From Lophius americanus (Eukaryota; Chordata; Actinopteri; Lophiiformes; Lophiidae), in contig JBBDHG010000054.1 of assembly GCA_037951165.1 (NCBI GenBank), positions 986,501 to 1,050,500 of the forward strand: a DNA stretch of 64,000 bases, given 5' to 3'. Below, piece after piece: positions 1-10,361 of this stretch (the stretch's first letter is position 1; every line of letters starts with the position of its first letter). The notes under the pieces were generated by a model that saw only the letters and a list, made by a program, of their open reading frames with translations, was not told where the DNA came from and ran no database searches. A program made the position numbers and the translations under genes.

Positions 1-526
1 TCAGCATTGCCAACTGCTTGAATGAGATGAAAACTGCTGCTAGGAAATTGTAGGTGTGGCCAGACTACATAAGAGACTTTTAGAGATCAGCATAACTATT
101 AATAGTCATTTTACACAATGGGGTGGACCAAACAGTCAATAAAGGTTAATTTCAAAATTAACCCAGCTATGAACACAATTAAAATGATTCACTGTTATAC
201 ACAGCTGCTGTGTTAAAAGAATCAGAAGAAGGCCAAAGTTGATTCATCCATCAAATGTACTAAATCAGATTTACGTTTAAATCCAAGTAAGAATATCTTG
301 ATTCCACTAAAAATACACCAGGCCATGATTTTTCAAGAATGACTTAGATATGTGTAACTGTTGCTTATCAGGAGAAAGACATTTTAAACAGACTTCTTAG
401 TCTCTGACATTTCACTTCGTAATAATCTGAGATAATCTTTTTTTCCCTTAGTACTTGTTTTTTGTTTGTTTTGCGACTTTAGGTTCTGTTTTTCATTTTA
501 GCTTTAACCTTCCTGTCATCTTTAAA
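1..526. other. Anonymous AT-rich non-coding DNA
   Basis: I see no gene, recognisable repeat or long open frame here. Only short A/T runs interrupt ordinary AT-rich sequence. It is probably intronic or intergenic. Confidence 0.5.
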
Positions 527-655
527 CATCCATGCACTTCCGTGACCACTTATCCTGTGCAGTGTCACAGGTTGGTGGAAACTATCCCAGCTGACTTTTG
601 ACAAGAAGCAGGGTAAACCCTGAATGAGTGACCACTTCACCACAGGGCAACATTC
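527..655 (-). repeat. Fragment of GCAGTGG-type teleost SINE (3' half)
   Basis: On the plus strand this reads as the antisense of the 3' half of the repeat found complete at 13605-13950. Shared phrases are CCGTGACCACTTATCCTG, CTATCCCAGCTGAC and CACAGGGC. It lacks the tRNA-like head and is heavily diverged, so it is an old fragment. The family assignment rests on these phrases and their correct order. Confidence 0.65.
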
Positions 656-689
656 AATATTGCAGCATAAATTAGAGGTAATGGCCGAT

Positions 690-1015
690 TGATCAGATTT
701 TTTTGAGACATTGAAACAAATAATAGCAGCACAGTGTGAAGTTGTCTCAAAGGCTCCGTTCACAATACTGGTAAGGTTGGACTAAGGTCTGATTTTTTGC
801 TCATATGTGACTTTCTCATGGCAGTTTGAACAACACAAACCACATGGAGTCTGATTTTTCGTGTTCTGATTTGGTCCACTTCGACATTTATTCCAAATTC
901 CAAAATTTGGAAATTTCCAAAATCCAATTTGTGGCAGTGAACTTTCCATACTGGAGCCAATATAGGACACAGCTTCAGAATAATGTGAACAGCTACACAA
1001 AAAAATCAGATCACA
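690..1015. mobile_element. Possible non-autonomous DNA transposon (MITE-like)
   Basis: The segment starts with GATCAGATTTTTTTGAG (from about 692) and ends with the near-inverse ACAAAAAAATCAGATCAC (about 999-1016). The motif TCTGATTTTT recurs inside near 789 and 849. Inverted TCTGATTTTT-rich ends and internal copies resemble small hAT-like elements of fish. No transposase is present. Ends and target duplication are not clear, so classification is tentative. Confidence 0.35.
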
Positions 1016-1116
1016 CAAAACATCAGAATGAAGCATTTAGAATTGCAGAAGTTCTGAGTTAAAATCTCCCTCTGACCACCTCCAAGACCTTCCTCTTTAG
1101 ACTTTTCATGTGATAT

Positions 1117-1265
1117 TGGTGAATTGGTGTAAATTGCACATATTGGTTGTTTTCTCTGTCTGTGTCGGTTCTGTGATGAACTGACGACTAATCAACGGGT
1201 GGTCCCCCCCTCTTCAGTGTCATCTGGGATAAGCCCCAGTGCCCTGCAACCCATAACATGCATGT
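1117..1265 (+). repeat. Fragment of GCAGTGG-type teleost SINE (3' half, plus)
   Basis: GTGAATTGGTGTAAATTGC, CTGTGATGAACTGACGACTA and CATCTGGGATAAGCCCCAG follow in the same order as in the full SINE at 13605-13950. The head is missing here. An opposite-strand piece of the 5' half follows directly (1290-1505), giving a fold-back arrangement. Confidence 0.7.
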
Positions 1266-1289
1266 AGGGGTTGATGGAGATGGTGATGA

Positions 1290-1505
1290 TAACATTTCAC
1301 GCTTACATTCACAACTACGGCCACTTTACAAGTCATTAATTCACCTAAAGTATATTGTATGTTTTTGGACTGTGAAAGGAAGCTGGAGTTCCCAAAGGGA
1401 AACCCACGCTGTCATGGAGAAAACATGCAAACTCCACAGAGAACGGTGTGAACCAGAATCTGCTTGAAAGAACACAATCCTACCCACGCCGCCACCACCA
1501 TGCCC
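1290..1505 (-). repeat. Fragment of GCAGTGG-type teleost SINE (5' half, minus)
   Basis: Read on the minus strand this holds the 5' two thirds of the same SINE. Plus-strand landmarks are TTTTTGGACTGTGAAAGGAAG, GGGAAACCCACGCTGTC and AAACATGCAAACTCCACAGA, the antisense of the phrases near 13680-13790. The head is degraded at about 1490-1505. A 69-codon open frame over it (1258-1467, plus) is a chance product of the repeat. Confidence 0.7.
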
Positions 1506-1774
1506 TCTCTAGATATCCAAAATAAATATTGTTAGGGTAAGTAAAAGGTTGGTGGTATGTGTTGGGATGTGTTGCAGAAGTATTTGACTCCCACAAAGGG
1601 AGAAGTGTACCACTACCGACTAAACCCAAGCATTATAAATTAAATGTATTATTATTATTATAAGGTGCAGGCTTTGTTAAGTTGTGCTTCGAGACACTTT
1701 AGTCTATAGTGACAGTCTGTGATGTGTGCAGAAAGGCATAGTTAAGTAGCTGAGATAGGGTACAGGGACATCTC

Positions 1775-2135
1775 TGTTGATCATGGATTAAAGGTCCCTA
1801 AACTTCAATGGGACACTAAAAGTGGTTGAGAACAACAAAGCTAAACTCTAGAGGGATTGCAAACTTTAGACTTACAAACAGTAGCATGGTGGTGGTTGAC
1901 AAGACGCAGAAGAGGGCTATTGTGATAGATGTGGTAATCCCGCTTGACAGCAACATCAGGGTGAAGGAGGTTGAGGAGATTGTGAAGCATCAGAGGCTAA
2001 AGCTTTAGCAGATGTGGGAGGTGAAGACAAAAAAGGTCCCAGTAATACTGGGGACATTAGGGGTGATAATAACTGGATGACTAAGTCCAGGAAACGCCAG
2101 GTACATCTAAGATATCTGTCCGGAGGAGCAGACAT
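1775..2135 (+). pseudogene. 3' end of LINE with restriction-like endonuclease (R2/R4/Rex6-type), decayed
   Basis: An open stretch at 1826-2008 translates to the C-terminal nuclease region of RLE-encoding non-LTR retrotransposons: VVVDKTQKRAIVIDVVIPLD, then SNIRVKEVEEIVKHQRLK, then (after a stop) a frame with MWEVKTKKVPVILGTLG. In intact elements this domain nicks the target site for insertion. Its active site combines a PD pair, a following D in the IDV.IP strand, and a downstream K..Y segment. The IDVVIP strand and the K-rich helix are visible. The PD pair expected just upstream of VVVDK is missing, the tyrosine position reads H in KHQ, and stops follow at about 2006. It is a 5'-truncated dead copy; the exact clade is inferred from memory of fish elements. 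Confidence 0.7.
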
Positions 2136-2139
2136 TTAA

Positions 2140-3230
2140 AAAAAACAACCTGAAATAAAAATCGAGGAACGAATTAATAATGCAAACTCATCATTGTATA
2201 TGAGTTTATGTTATTATAAACTCATATACATATGAGCTAAACTGTAATTAAGTACAATCAAAACTCAAAGTGGGAGGATAATCAATTTAGATAATATCAA
2301 GAACTGCAAATGCACTAAAGCAGATGCCATATAAAGAAATAAACTGAAAATATATATATTTTTTCCAAATGTAGGCTGCATTATTATTTCATGACATTAA
2401 TAATTAAAGCGCATAAAAGCAGCACTTAGCTCATGTTCTTGTCTTTTCTGTTTATCACTTTTATAATACTCGCAGAGAATCTGTTAGTTTATTATTGATT
2501 GAAATTATTGAGTGATTCTTTCATATGTCGAAGAAAAATATTAAAGACAAAAGCATACCATTTTATTTTAAATCTATCATCTACAAAGGAGGGAGAAAAA
2601 TACACAAATACATTTGATTAATCGGATGTCCTTACAGAAAAAGAATGTCATCAGTGTCTGAAGACTAGTCTGATGATGTTTTCCTTGTAGTTACCTAAAA
2701 AAGAACTCTTGGTTGTGTCAGTGTCAGTAGGACAGTCAAGCCTGAGGATCAACAATCCAGTAAATCATCATATCTTTCTGTCTTATAGCAAGATTATGGA
2801 AAACTAACGAACGAATGTGCATGGAATTTTGCCCAGAGTTGGGTTTATTTTAGAGGACATTTAATTTTGGTGATGTAATGTATTTCACAGCATTTACAAT
2901 TAAATAAGATAAAATAATAAGCCCTTCGGAGTAGTTACTTCACAATTTAGCTAGGCTCTTTCTTGAGACGAAGGCGCAAGGGGCGACCGGCTTCCAGTCG
3001 CCGATATATTTAGAGGCTGCCAATAAATCCATGAATTTTCCCTTAACTTTTCCGAACACTTGTGTCTTTTTCCTTTGATGTTTTTACTTTGCAGGAACAG
3101 GAATTGACACGATAACAATGTCTGTCCAAGATAACGTCCTGCTCGAGGTCTAAGAGTGTGGAGCTGAAAATAAAACAATATGCCGAACACATGACGAGAA
3201 TGAGAGAGGAAGAAACAAAGAAAGTTCAGA
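2140..3230. other. Anonymous AT-rich DNA with one short hairpin
   Basis: No gene or known repeat is recognised. It contains a perfect 13-bp inverted repeat (GTATATGAGTTTA at 2196-2208 against 2217-2229, 8-nt loop). A 79-codon minus frame at 2951-3190 has no recognisable similarity. Confidence 0.45.
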
Positions 3231-4080
3231 GGTAAGTTTCGCCCTCGGTGGAAGTTTGTCCTCAGAGTGCTTTTTCAAGTTGCATTAGTTCTCTCATTTT
3301 ACTTTGAAGAGTTATTGTTATTGATACGTGTTTCCTGTGTTTTATCAGGTAATTGTGTTTCTCCATGTTGTTCTGTGTGTTTCTCCATGTTAGCTTAACA
3401 TTTCCTTTTCCTTGTGGCTTGTTTGTCATATTACTTTATTCCCGTCTTTATTCTGTATTCTGTTCCAAGACCCGTTAGTTTCCCCTCCAAGTGTACTCAG
3501 CATTTCCCTGTTCCGTATTTGTTAATTTAAATATTATTTTCTATATTCCTTTCTTGAGCCTTTTAATAATCCTCTTGTGTGATTGTTCATCATGTTCACT
3601 GAGTTCTCTATCCAGCTGTCTTGCTATTCCAGTATATTTAGTCACTGGTGTTGATGTAGATGTCAAACGTACCAGTCTTCTTTGTAGTGCTAAGCAAGTT
3701 TCCATTGTGAATTCCTTTTTTTTTTTTACTCTTTCTGATTCCGGATTATCGCCCTTTGTTTTGGATTGTTGTATTCTGAATATCTTATTATTTCTAATGT
3801 ATTCATTTTATCTATTTATCCATCTATTTGATTATTGGAATCTTTGAGAACTTTTTGCACACTGCACTTTTCACTTTTATTTGTTTGGTCATTTATTTTC
3901 TTTGGTATGACTCAAATCTGCCTGAACCTGACCCTGAACCTGAACCCAGACACAGTGGCTTTTGTTTTTTTTTTGCTTTATGTGTAACTTGTGTGACAAT
4001 GACATTTAAAAACCGACATAAATTCCATAAATTCATTTTTGTTAGTATTTATTACTTGCACCAGTAATAAAATCAAGTCA
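3230..4080. other. T-rich region, possibly an old LTR-like remnant
   Basis: The plus strand is very rich in T and C, with a T tract at 3717-3728 and a short repeated CCTGAACCTGA-type motif near 3930-3950. The style resembles U3/R regions of fish LTR elements, but there are no paired ends. Two plus open frames (3491-3847, 3828-4067) encode Phe/Leu/Ile-rich strings, as T-rich DNA does by chance. I do not call a gene. Confidence 0.25.
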
Positions 4081-5030
4081 ACAACCACAACAACCCCCCT
4101 TTGACAATTTGGGAGAAACTCAAGTGAGCAGAGTGATGTCATTAGGTGCAAACACAGTTTGAGGGTTTTAGATCCGGGTTTACCCCTCATAAAACATCCG
4201 CAAACACAGAGATGTAGGCCCAACGCAGTCTCATTCAGATTATAAATGTCATTGAGACCATAAAATTGGCTTCTAGTTTTCTTAAGTGACTTAATAAAGT
4301 AAAAAAGCTATGGAAAATGTATTCTAATTGGACCCAGATCTGTCCTGCCAGAAATATCATGTCCTCTGATCTGCACGCCGATTAGAGTTTTGCCTGGTTC
4401 CTGAAGACGGCATGCCTGGCTGTGAATATTTGACATGCACATAAGTACCCCAGTTATCAGGCCTATCCCACTTTTGATCAAAATGGAGATAAGGTGCTTA
4501 CATGGAGCACAGGTACAGATATATGCAATATTTTCTGACGATTCTAAAATGGCTAGCCTAGCTTTGAATTACTTTGGCATTCATTTGGCTGTAGCTACAG
4601 ATATTAGGCTACTTCTGCTTATAAAGGACATAGTATTATTTAACGAGAACATGACCCTGAACATCCTGCATTGATTTTTCACTATATAATTTATTTCATC
4701 TATTATTTTTTTATCATTAATTTAAGTGTAACTTTCCAGCAATATTAGGACTGATGTGGATAATTATGAACCTTAGCGATTTTTTACTCGCTTTATAGAA
4801 ATGAATGAAGTTAATATAAGTCAGAATGATTATAAGTCACCAAAAATAGCCTGGCTTAGAGGACAGTCTAGCTTGCTAGCTTTATGGAACAGATCTGAGT
4901 GCAGACTATACAGTATCTGCTCTTTCTCTCTCACTGTCTTCATCCCCGTCTCACTCACTTCTTTTCTGTCCGTGTCAAAGTAACGTGTAACGTATTAGCT
5001 AACAAGTCAACCAGCTAGCATCATGAATGA
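4080..5030. other. Anonymous non-coding DNA
   Basis: No gene, RNA or repeat family is recognised. Short open frames are isolated and unlike known proteins. Confidence 0.4.
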
Positions 5031-5034
5031 TGTT

Positions 5035-5073
5035 TAATAATAATAATAATAATAATAATAATACATTTAATTT
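5035..5073. repeat. (AAT)n microsatellite with LINE-tail-like flank
   Basis: About nine AAT units are followed by ACATTTAATTTA. The same junction (AAT repeats then ACATTTAATTTA) occurs at the 3' end of the L2-like LINE at 55862-55890. This may be a very short LINE 3' tail insertion in minus orientation. Confidence 0.6.
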
Positions 5074-5354
5074 AACATAGTAAGAAGCTAAGCAGGAGTC
5101 ATTCATCAGATTATATCTTGGGAACTTCTGGAATTAGCTGTCTAACCATGCTTCGGTTGAAGAAGCTGTCTGGTAATTTTCATACCAGAATCATACCGGT
5201 CCAAGGAGGGATTAAACTTCAGTACTCAGTTGAAGGACCAGATTTGAACGAGTGTCCATCCACGTATTACCATTTAGCTCACCCATAGCCCGTCTCCACA
5301 CATTGAAGGGCTGGTGATGGACTGTGGCACAATCGGGGAATCCCAATGGTTAAA

Positions 5355-5590
5355 AAGAAGAAGAAGAAATTCTTTATTGATCACATACAGTAGAACGTAG
5401 CAAAATTATTTGTCTGCATCGTCACCCCTGATGGATCAGTGGGCAGCCCCTTTGAAGCACCCGGGGAGCTAGGGTTTCAGGGTCTTGCTCAAGGAACTTA
5501 CAACAAGTAGACCATGGTGGGACTGGAACCGGCAACCTTACGATCTTCCGAATGGGAAATGGGCGCTCTACCTGCTGAGCTACAGCCGCC
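5355..5590 (-). mobile_element. tRNA-derived SINE, full-length copy, minus strand
   Basis: Read on the minus strand the element starts GGCGGCTGTAGCTCAG, continues through an A-box-like CAGCAGGTAGAGC and a B-box-like GGTTCCAGTCCC, then a body with GAGCAAGACCCTGAA and GGGCTGCCCACTGATCC. It ends AATAAAGAATT plus a TTC repeat (plus-strand AAG repeat at 5355-5369). This matches the plus-strand copy at 35583-35835 along its length. The flanks AATGGTTAA (5345-5353) and AATGGTAA (5593-5600) look like a slightly decayed target-site duplication. SINEs carry an internal RNA polymerase III promoter and depend on a partner LINE; this copy encodes no protein. Confidence 0.85.
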
Positions 5591-5600
5591 ATAATGGTAA

Positions 5601-8125
5601 TAGTCCTTCTTTCTCTTCTTGTTTGGGATGCAGCCACCAATAAAAACTTTCTATGGCTAATCCAAGTGAGCTGTTGTATGACTTTGGTTTTCTGTCGTAA
5701 TAAATCAATTTTTTTTAAATATTTACCTTTTTAAAAAAAAAAATCTATTTTCCGCTTTCCCTCTCAACATTGGTGTGATATCTTGGTGTTACATGTTTGA
5801 AGTATAGAATGACCTTGATTTGGTGCAACACACTGTTATAATTTGCATATTTTTTTTGTTATAATTTAGTGTCTTATATCATAAAAAGAGCCATGAGTGT
5901 GGATGAGATGTGTCTGAAATAATAAGGCCTCCAAAAGAAATCTTTCATTACCGACTGAGTCACGCTGTGACAAAGATTAATGGCAGACATTATGGACGGG
6001 TAAGTCGGATGTTCATTTGCTGACCAACAGTCTGCCCTTAGCATAGCTCATTCATTATCGTTAGAGAGACGTCCAGACAACTGACTCTAATTATGATAAA
6101 CAACTGGTAATTGAAAGTAGTCTGTTGTTATTACAACCACACTGTATAGTCTCTGATTATTGATTAAATCATGCAAACATATGAAAAAAACGGCTTAAAA
6201 ATTGAAGAGAAGGCTCGTGGTTGACTAAAGGTGGAAAGAAAGAATGTCAGTATCTCTATGCTCTCATCCAGCTCCGGGCGTTATGATGAACATGTTGATA
6301 TGACAGCTGATAAAGATACAGCTTATCGAGAGCTGGTGGTTCTACATCACTGTGTCCACTCTGAGTAGCATTATTTTATGGATGACAGTAAATGCATTGC
6401 GGAGCTCTTTTACTTTTTACTGCCTCCATTATACCACAAGACTGCTTCACTTATCCTCCTGCCCTTTGCCTGACATATCCTATCAGTCATGGGGGAGTTC
6501 TCAGGACCCTCTCACTTAGGCAGACAAATTAAAGTTGATCTTGAAATAGGAATGGAAACTGCTCAGAAGAGCTGCACAAGAAAATTAAAAATAAAAGTAT
6601 CTGAAATACTTCAATGAACCTCAACTTCTTTTTCAATGACTCATCAGAGTACAGCAAAGGGGCAGAATGGCTCACCAGCTGTTACTTGCATGAGGCATTT
6701 TAAGAGAAATGGAATCAAATATAGCTGCAGGTGGCATTTTGAGGGTTCAAGCCATTAAAAAATGAAAGCTGTAACTGCCAGTGGGTGGGTTTCAGGCGTC
6801 AGGAATATGAACAAAGTCTCTCCATCTTGTATAATTCTGTTTAAAGGAGTGAGACAGTCACACACTTTCATCATCACACATCCTGTAACGCTCAAAGTTC
6901 CACCTGTGTCTCCTCTTAATTTCATTTGAACCAAACCTGCAAACCTGGGAGATCGTTCAAAGTCATATTGATTTATGAGCAGTCTGTGAGAGCCCATCTG
7001 TATTTGTATTATTTAATACGGCAGTCAGATATTCCTTAAAGCGTGTCCTGAGTATGCACACCAACATTAGAAACAGTATTATCATCCAATTGTGGATGAT
7101 TAAGATAAATTATAGCCATCTTCGATTTTTTTCGGTTGATGACTGTCGTCTGATTTTGCAACTTTACGATAGAAATGTGTAATTGCGATGCTTAATTTCC
7201 ATTTTTATGTTTTATAGTCAAAATCAAAACTGATTTTTAGTTTTTGCCTGAAAGGCATCAAATGGCCAAAGCGTTCGACTTTGGAAGATACATTTTCTGG
7301 TCTGAGAAAAAAAAAAGATTCTAAATTCAATTTAGGAAAAAGTGATTATATCATGTCGTATTCCATATATCTTTGCACAAAGAAAAAAAAATATGGAAAA
7401 ATGATTTCTTTAAATTATTTATTATTTGATTTCACTGGGGCATTTATTAATTTAATATCTTACTGACACTAAATTTACCAAAAAATTAAACATGGTTTGG
7501 TCAAACATGTTTTTAAACAACAAAAAACTATCCCACTCATGATTTTATGATGACATTTTGTATTTCATGGAAAATATTCAACAAGTCAATAGCCTTTTTT
7601 TTCGATGGCCATGGTTTATGCTTCCTCCTCTGTGGCTCGTTTGACCTATGGTATGCCCCTGTGCTCCATCCTTGTCCGCGTACGCTTAAGCATATACATG
7701 GCTGCGACAGGGTCATAGTATTAACAGGTTCAGTCAAGTGGCACACATGTTCAATAATTGAATGAATGAATGAATGAATGAATTAGTGATCAAAATGTGC
7801 TCCACAAAACGATTGAGTAGGATATTTTAGGGTAACTATTTTGATGTATATATAGAAAGAGATGTATAGAAAGAGAATAGATGAAGATGAAAAAAAATAT
7901 AAAGTTATTTGTTATAGCTATAAATATAACTATATCAACATATATTACAGAGGGAGCGAGATGCCATTGTGATGCAATGTCATGCAGTAGCCTCAACGGC
8001 CATGCATTTTATTGTGCCAACTATTTTCCAGAAATGGCAGTTTGCGTTAATCACTCGTATTCCCTGTGTGTAAAATGTTAAGGCTATTTTGTCAAGGGAA
8101 TTGTATAATTTGGACGTAAGTCGCT
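5601..8125. other. Anonymous non-coding DNA with one possibly constrained stretch
   Basis: No gene or named repeat is recognised. About 5905-6120 has more balanced composition and few low-complexity runs compared with its surroundings, which could reflect constraint, but no comparison was possible. A GAAT microsatellite lies at 7759-7785. Confidence 0.4.
7759..7785. repeat. (GAAT)n microsatellite
   Basis: About six tandem TGAA units are seen directly. GAAT repeats also form the tail of the SINE at 24455-24788, but no SINE body is recognisable upstream here. Confidence 0.85.
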
Positions 8126-8238
8126 TCCTTGGTGCTTCAAGGGGCCGCTCACTGCTCCCTCAGGGATGGGTCTAATGCAGAGAAATATTTTCACAATGTT
8201 GTACTGTATATGACTGTATATGATTAATAAAGGATATA
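8126..8238 (+). mobile_element. 5'-truncated copy of the tRNA-derived SINE (tail only)
   Basis: The segment begins around GGTGCTTCAAGGGGCCGC and runs through CACTGCTCCCTCAGGGATGG, AATGCAGAGAAAT, TTGTACTGTATATGACTGT and AATAAAGGAT. It matches the 3' half of the SINE at 35583-35835 in the same order. Head and promoter boxes are absent. It ends in a TTA-type microsatellite rather than a TTC repeat. Confidence 0.8.
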
Positions 8239-8290
8239 ATATTATTATTATTGTTATTATTATTATTTATTTATTTGTATTATTACTATT
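8239..8290. repeat. (TTA)n microsatellite at SINE tail
   Basis: A run of ATT units with interruptions follows the AATAAAGGAT end of the truncated SINE. It probably grew from the SINE tail. Confidence 0.8.
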
Positions 8291-9077
8291 GAGTTGCAAA
8301 GACAAACATGAACTATGTTAAAAAAAAGAAAAGCCATCCTAATTTCCTCTCGGTGAAATTAAAACATTTCCAGGTAGCCTTTATAACAGTCACACATGGG
8401 TTCCTTAGAAATGATTATCTGAATTGAAACTGTGACTTTTGTTCTCTCTTTGCTGTATTTTCAGCATATGAACCAAGAGCTCTTGTTCACTAATCACAAG
8501 ACTGTTTGTTTGATCCCAAGATAAAAGTTCCATATATCAGTCATGGTTTATGTTGAATAAATTGTGAATTGAAATGCAGGATTTCTGACCCAATTAGAAT
8601 TTGACTTGACCCCGGAGCAGCTGAACTCCTAGCCCATGAACTTGCCAGAGTCTCTTTGTCCAAGGTCACTGAATTTCTGAGTTAAGTGAGTTGGCTGTAT
8701 CCGCCTGTGAATAATCCCACTGGTAAAGCCCCGTTTTTTTGTGATAGGGTTTTTCAGTGTCAGGAATAAAAACTCATTGTTCTATAAATTACAGTATTTT
8801 ATTCATATGAAACTATAATACATTAAAAAGCCACGGACCAGGCAAAGATAATACCAGCACAGACTAGAAGATGAGGGTTGGGATGTCGAAGGGCTCAAGT
8901 GCTGGGACTTCAAATTCATGTATAATACTGACAGTCACTGTTCAAATATTTATTGTCATCCATTCATCTTGCCATGTGATAATAGGCAAGACCATACACT
9001 AACCCTACTTCTCTTCACAAAAGGTACAGTTCAGTAAAGTAAGGAAGAGTTTTCACGACAATAGATGATGTGTGATT
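8291..9077. other. Anonymous non-coding DNA
   Basis: No gene, RNA or recognised repeat. Composition is ordinary and AT-rich. Confidence 0.4.
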
Positions 9078-9122
9078 AATTAGTCCTTCAGAAAGTCTTA
9101 GTCTTAGTCTGAAGGACTAATT
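9078..9122. repeat. Perfect 14-bp inverted repeat
   Basis: AATTAGTCCTTCAG at 9078-9091 is the exact reverse complement of 9109-9122. The 17-nt spacer contains a doubled GTCTTA. It sits at the edge of the LINE fragment that follows. Confidence 0.85.
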
Positions 9123-9570
9123 GAGAGCGCCAATTTTATTTATTGAGAAGATTTACAACCACAGTGTATCAAAGTGCTGAACAGAAGTTGTAAAACAGCA
9201 TATTTAAAAGACAGCATAACAAGTAGAAACAACCAACAGTAATACAATTTCTCAGTAAAAAAAACAGTAAATTTAAAAAAACTTAACCTAAAAAAACCCA
9301 AAGAAAACCAACAGCATGACAAGCAAAAGCCGCAAGATATTAAACAATTTCTCCCAATAACTATAGTAAATATTAAAAAACCCAACCTCAATTAAAAGTC
9401 GCAGAAAAAAGGTGGGTCTTTAATAGTGATTTTAAAGTCCTAGCAACCTTAAAGGTCCTAGCAACTTAGGAAGGTCCTAGCAACCTTATAAAAGCAGTTA
9501 AGGCTATTGCATAATATGGGGTCAGTCACTGCAAAGGCCAGGTCACCTCTATTTTATTTCTAAAGAGAGA
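9123..9570 (-). pseudogene. L2-like LINE 3' end (C-terminus and 3' UTR), minus strand
   Basis: On the minus strand, near 9550-9450, a frame reads RGDLAFAVTDPILCNSLN, matching the GDRAF..AAP.LWNSLP block that closes the reverse transcriptase ORF of fish L2-type LINEs. The rest (9410-9123 on this strand) is 3' UTR-like, including TTTATTTATTGAG and TATCAAAGTGCTGAACA. Plus-strand AAGGTCCTAGCAAC is repeated around 9436-9485, a small local expansion. Only the last part of the ORF remains and it is frame-broken. Confidence 0.6.
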
Positions 9571-10055
9571 TTGTGGTCCAAGGCTGCCCTGAGCAACACC
9601 AGGCATATCCCCCCTTCGCAGTCTGGATATGAGTTACTGTGGCTGATGAATCTGTTGAGACAGATGAATAGTGAAGTTTGCTGGATCCGTAGGACTGACC
9701 CGAGAATAGGTGGCAAAGGTGGACATACCGGAAACATGAAGGTGCTAGTCAGGAGAGAATCATATTTAAAAAGATGGCAGTAAGATGTTAAGATGACGGT
9801 GAGAGAGTCTCAAAGTTATTGGATGGATCTGGCCAGCTGATGAGCACAGCTGAAATCAACAGACAACCTAGACTGTGGGTGAGATAGTGAGATAATATAG
9901 GATGAATGCTCATGAAACATGTTCTATTAGGGATAAATGTGGCCTCAGTGTGCAAGAGGATATTCTTCCAGCTGTAACTTTCACTATAAAAAATATATAC
10001 AATGATAAAAAAAACATTTTCTTGTGAGTTTAATAGGAACATTTAGATTAAAATA
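9571..10055. other. Low-information DNA beside the LINE fragment
   Basis: No gene is recognised. A phrase around 9638-9680 (GGCTGATGAATCTGTTGAGA) resembles 35878-35920 (GGCTGATGACTCTGCTGAGA), suggesting both derive from an old dispersed repeat. Confidence 0.35.
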
Positions 10056-10056
10056 A

Positions 10057-10058
<2 letters not shown>

Positions 10059-10109
<51 letters not shown>
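10059..10109. repeat. (AT)n microsatellite, about 25 units
   Basis: Uninterrupted alternating AT over about 51 bp, seen directly. Such tracts are usually length-polymorphic and can extrude as cruciforms. Confidence 0.97.
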
Positions 10110-10111
<2 letters not shown>

Positions 10112-10361
10112 ATAAATCTCATTGAGGTGATTAATGTGCATCAAATTTGGACTAAATCACACCAACGGTTCAAAATGATGACCCTATATCATTTGCAGCT
10201 AAAGCCCCATTTTCATCTGCTGTTCACACAAAACAAAACATTATCATTTGATCATTTTGTGACTGTGTATATGCGAAAACAAGGTGAAATTGTGGCAATG
10301 CGTTTCATAAAGTAATGAACCTGCAATAAAATACTGCTGTGTCACCTCGACAGCGTCTTCC
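10110..10361 (+). repeat. Unnamed dispersed family, copy C (diverged)
   Basis: It shares with copies A and B the phrases GATAAATCTCATTGAGGTGA, GTGCATCAAATTTGGACTAAA and CCAACGGTTCAAAATGATG, followed by GCTAAAGCCCC. It closes with CGACAGCGTCTTCC, comparable with the terminal module of the other copies. Only about one and a half units are recognisable. A 62-codon frame here (10127-10315) is an accident of the repeat. Confidence 0.55.

Noticed and set aside
3491..4067. Two overlapping hydrophobic plus frames resembling membrane proteins
   Set aside because: T-rich DNA yields Phe/Leu/Ile/Ser runs by chance; no signal peptide context, splice sites or homology recognised.
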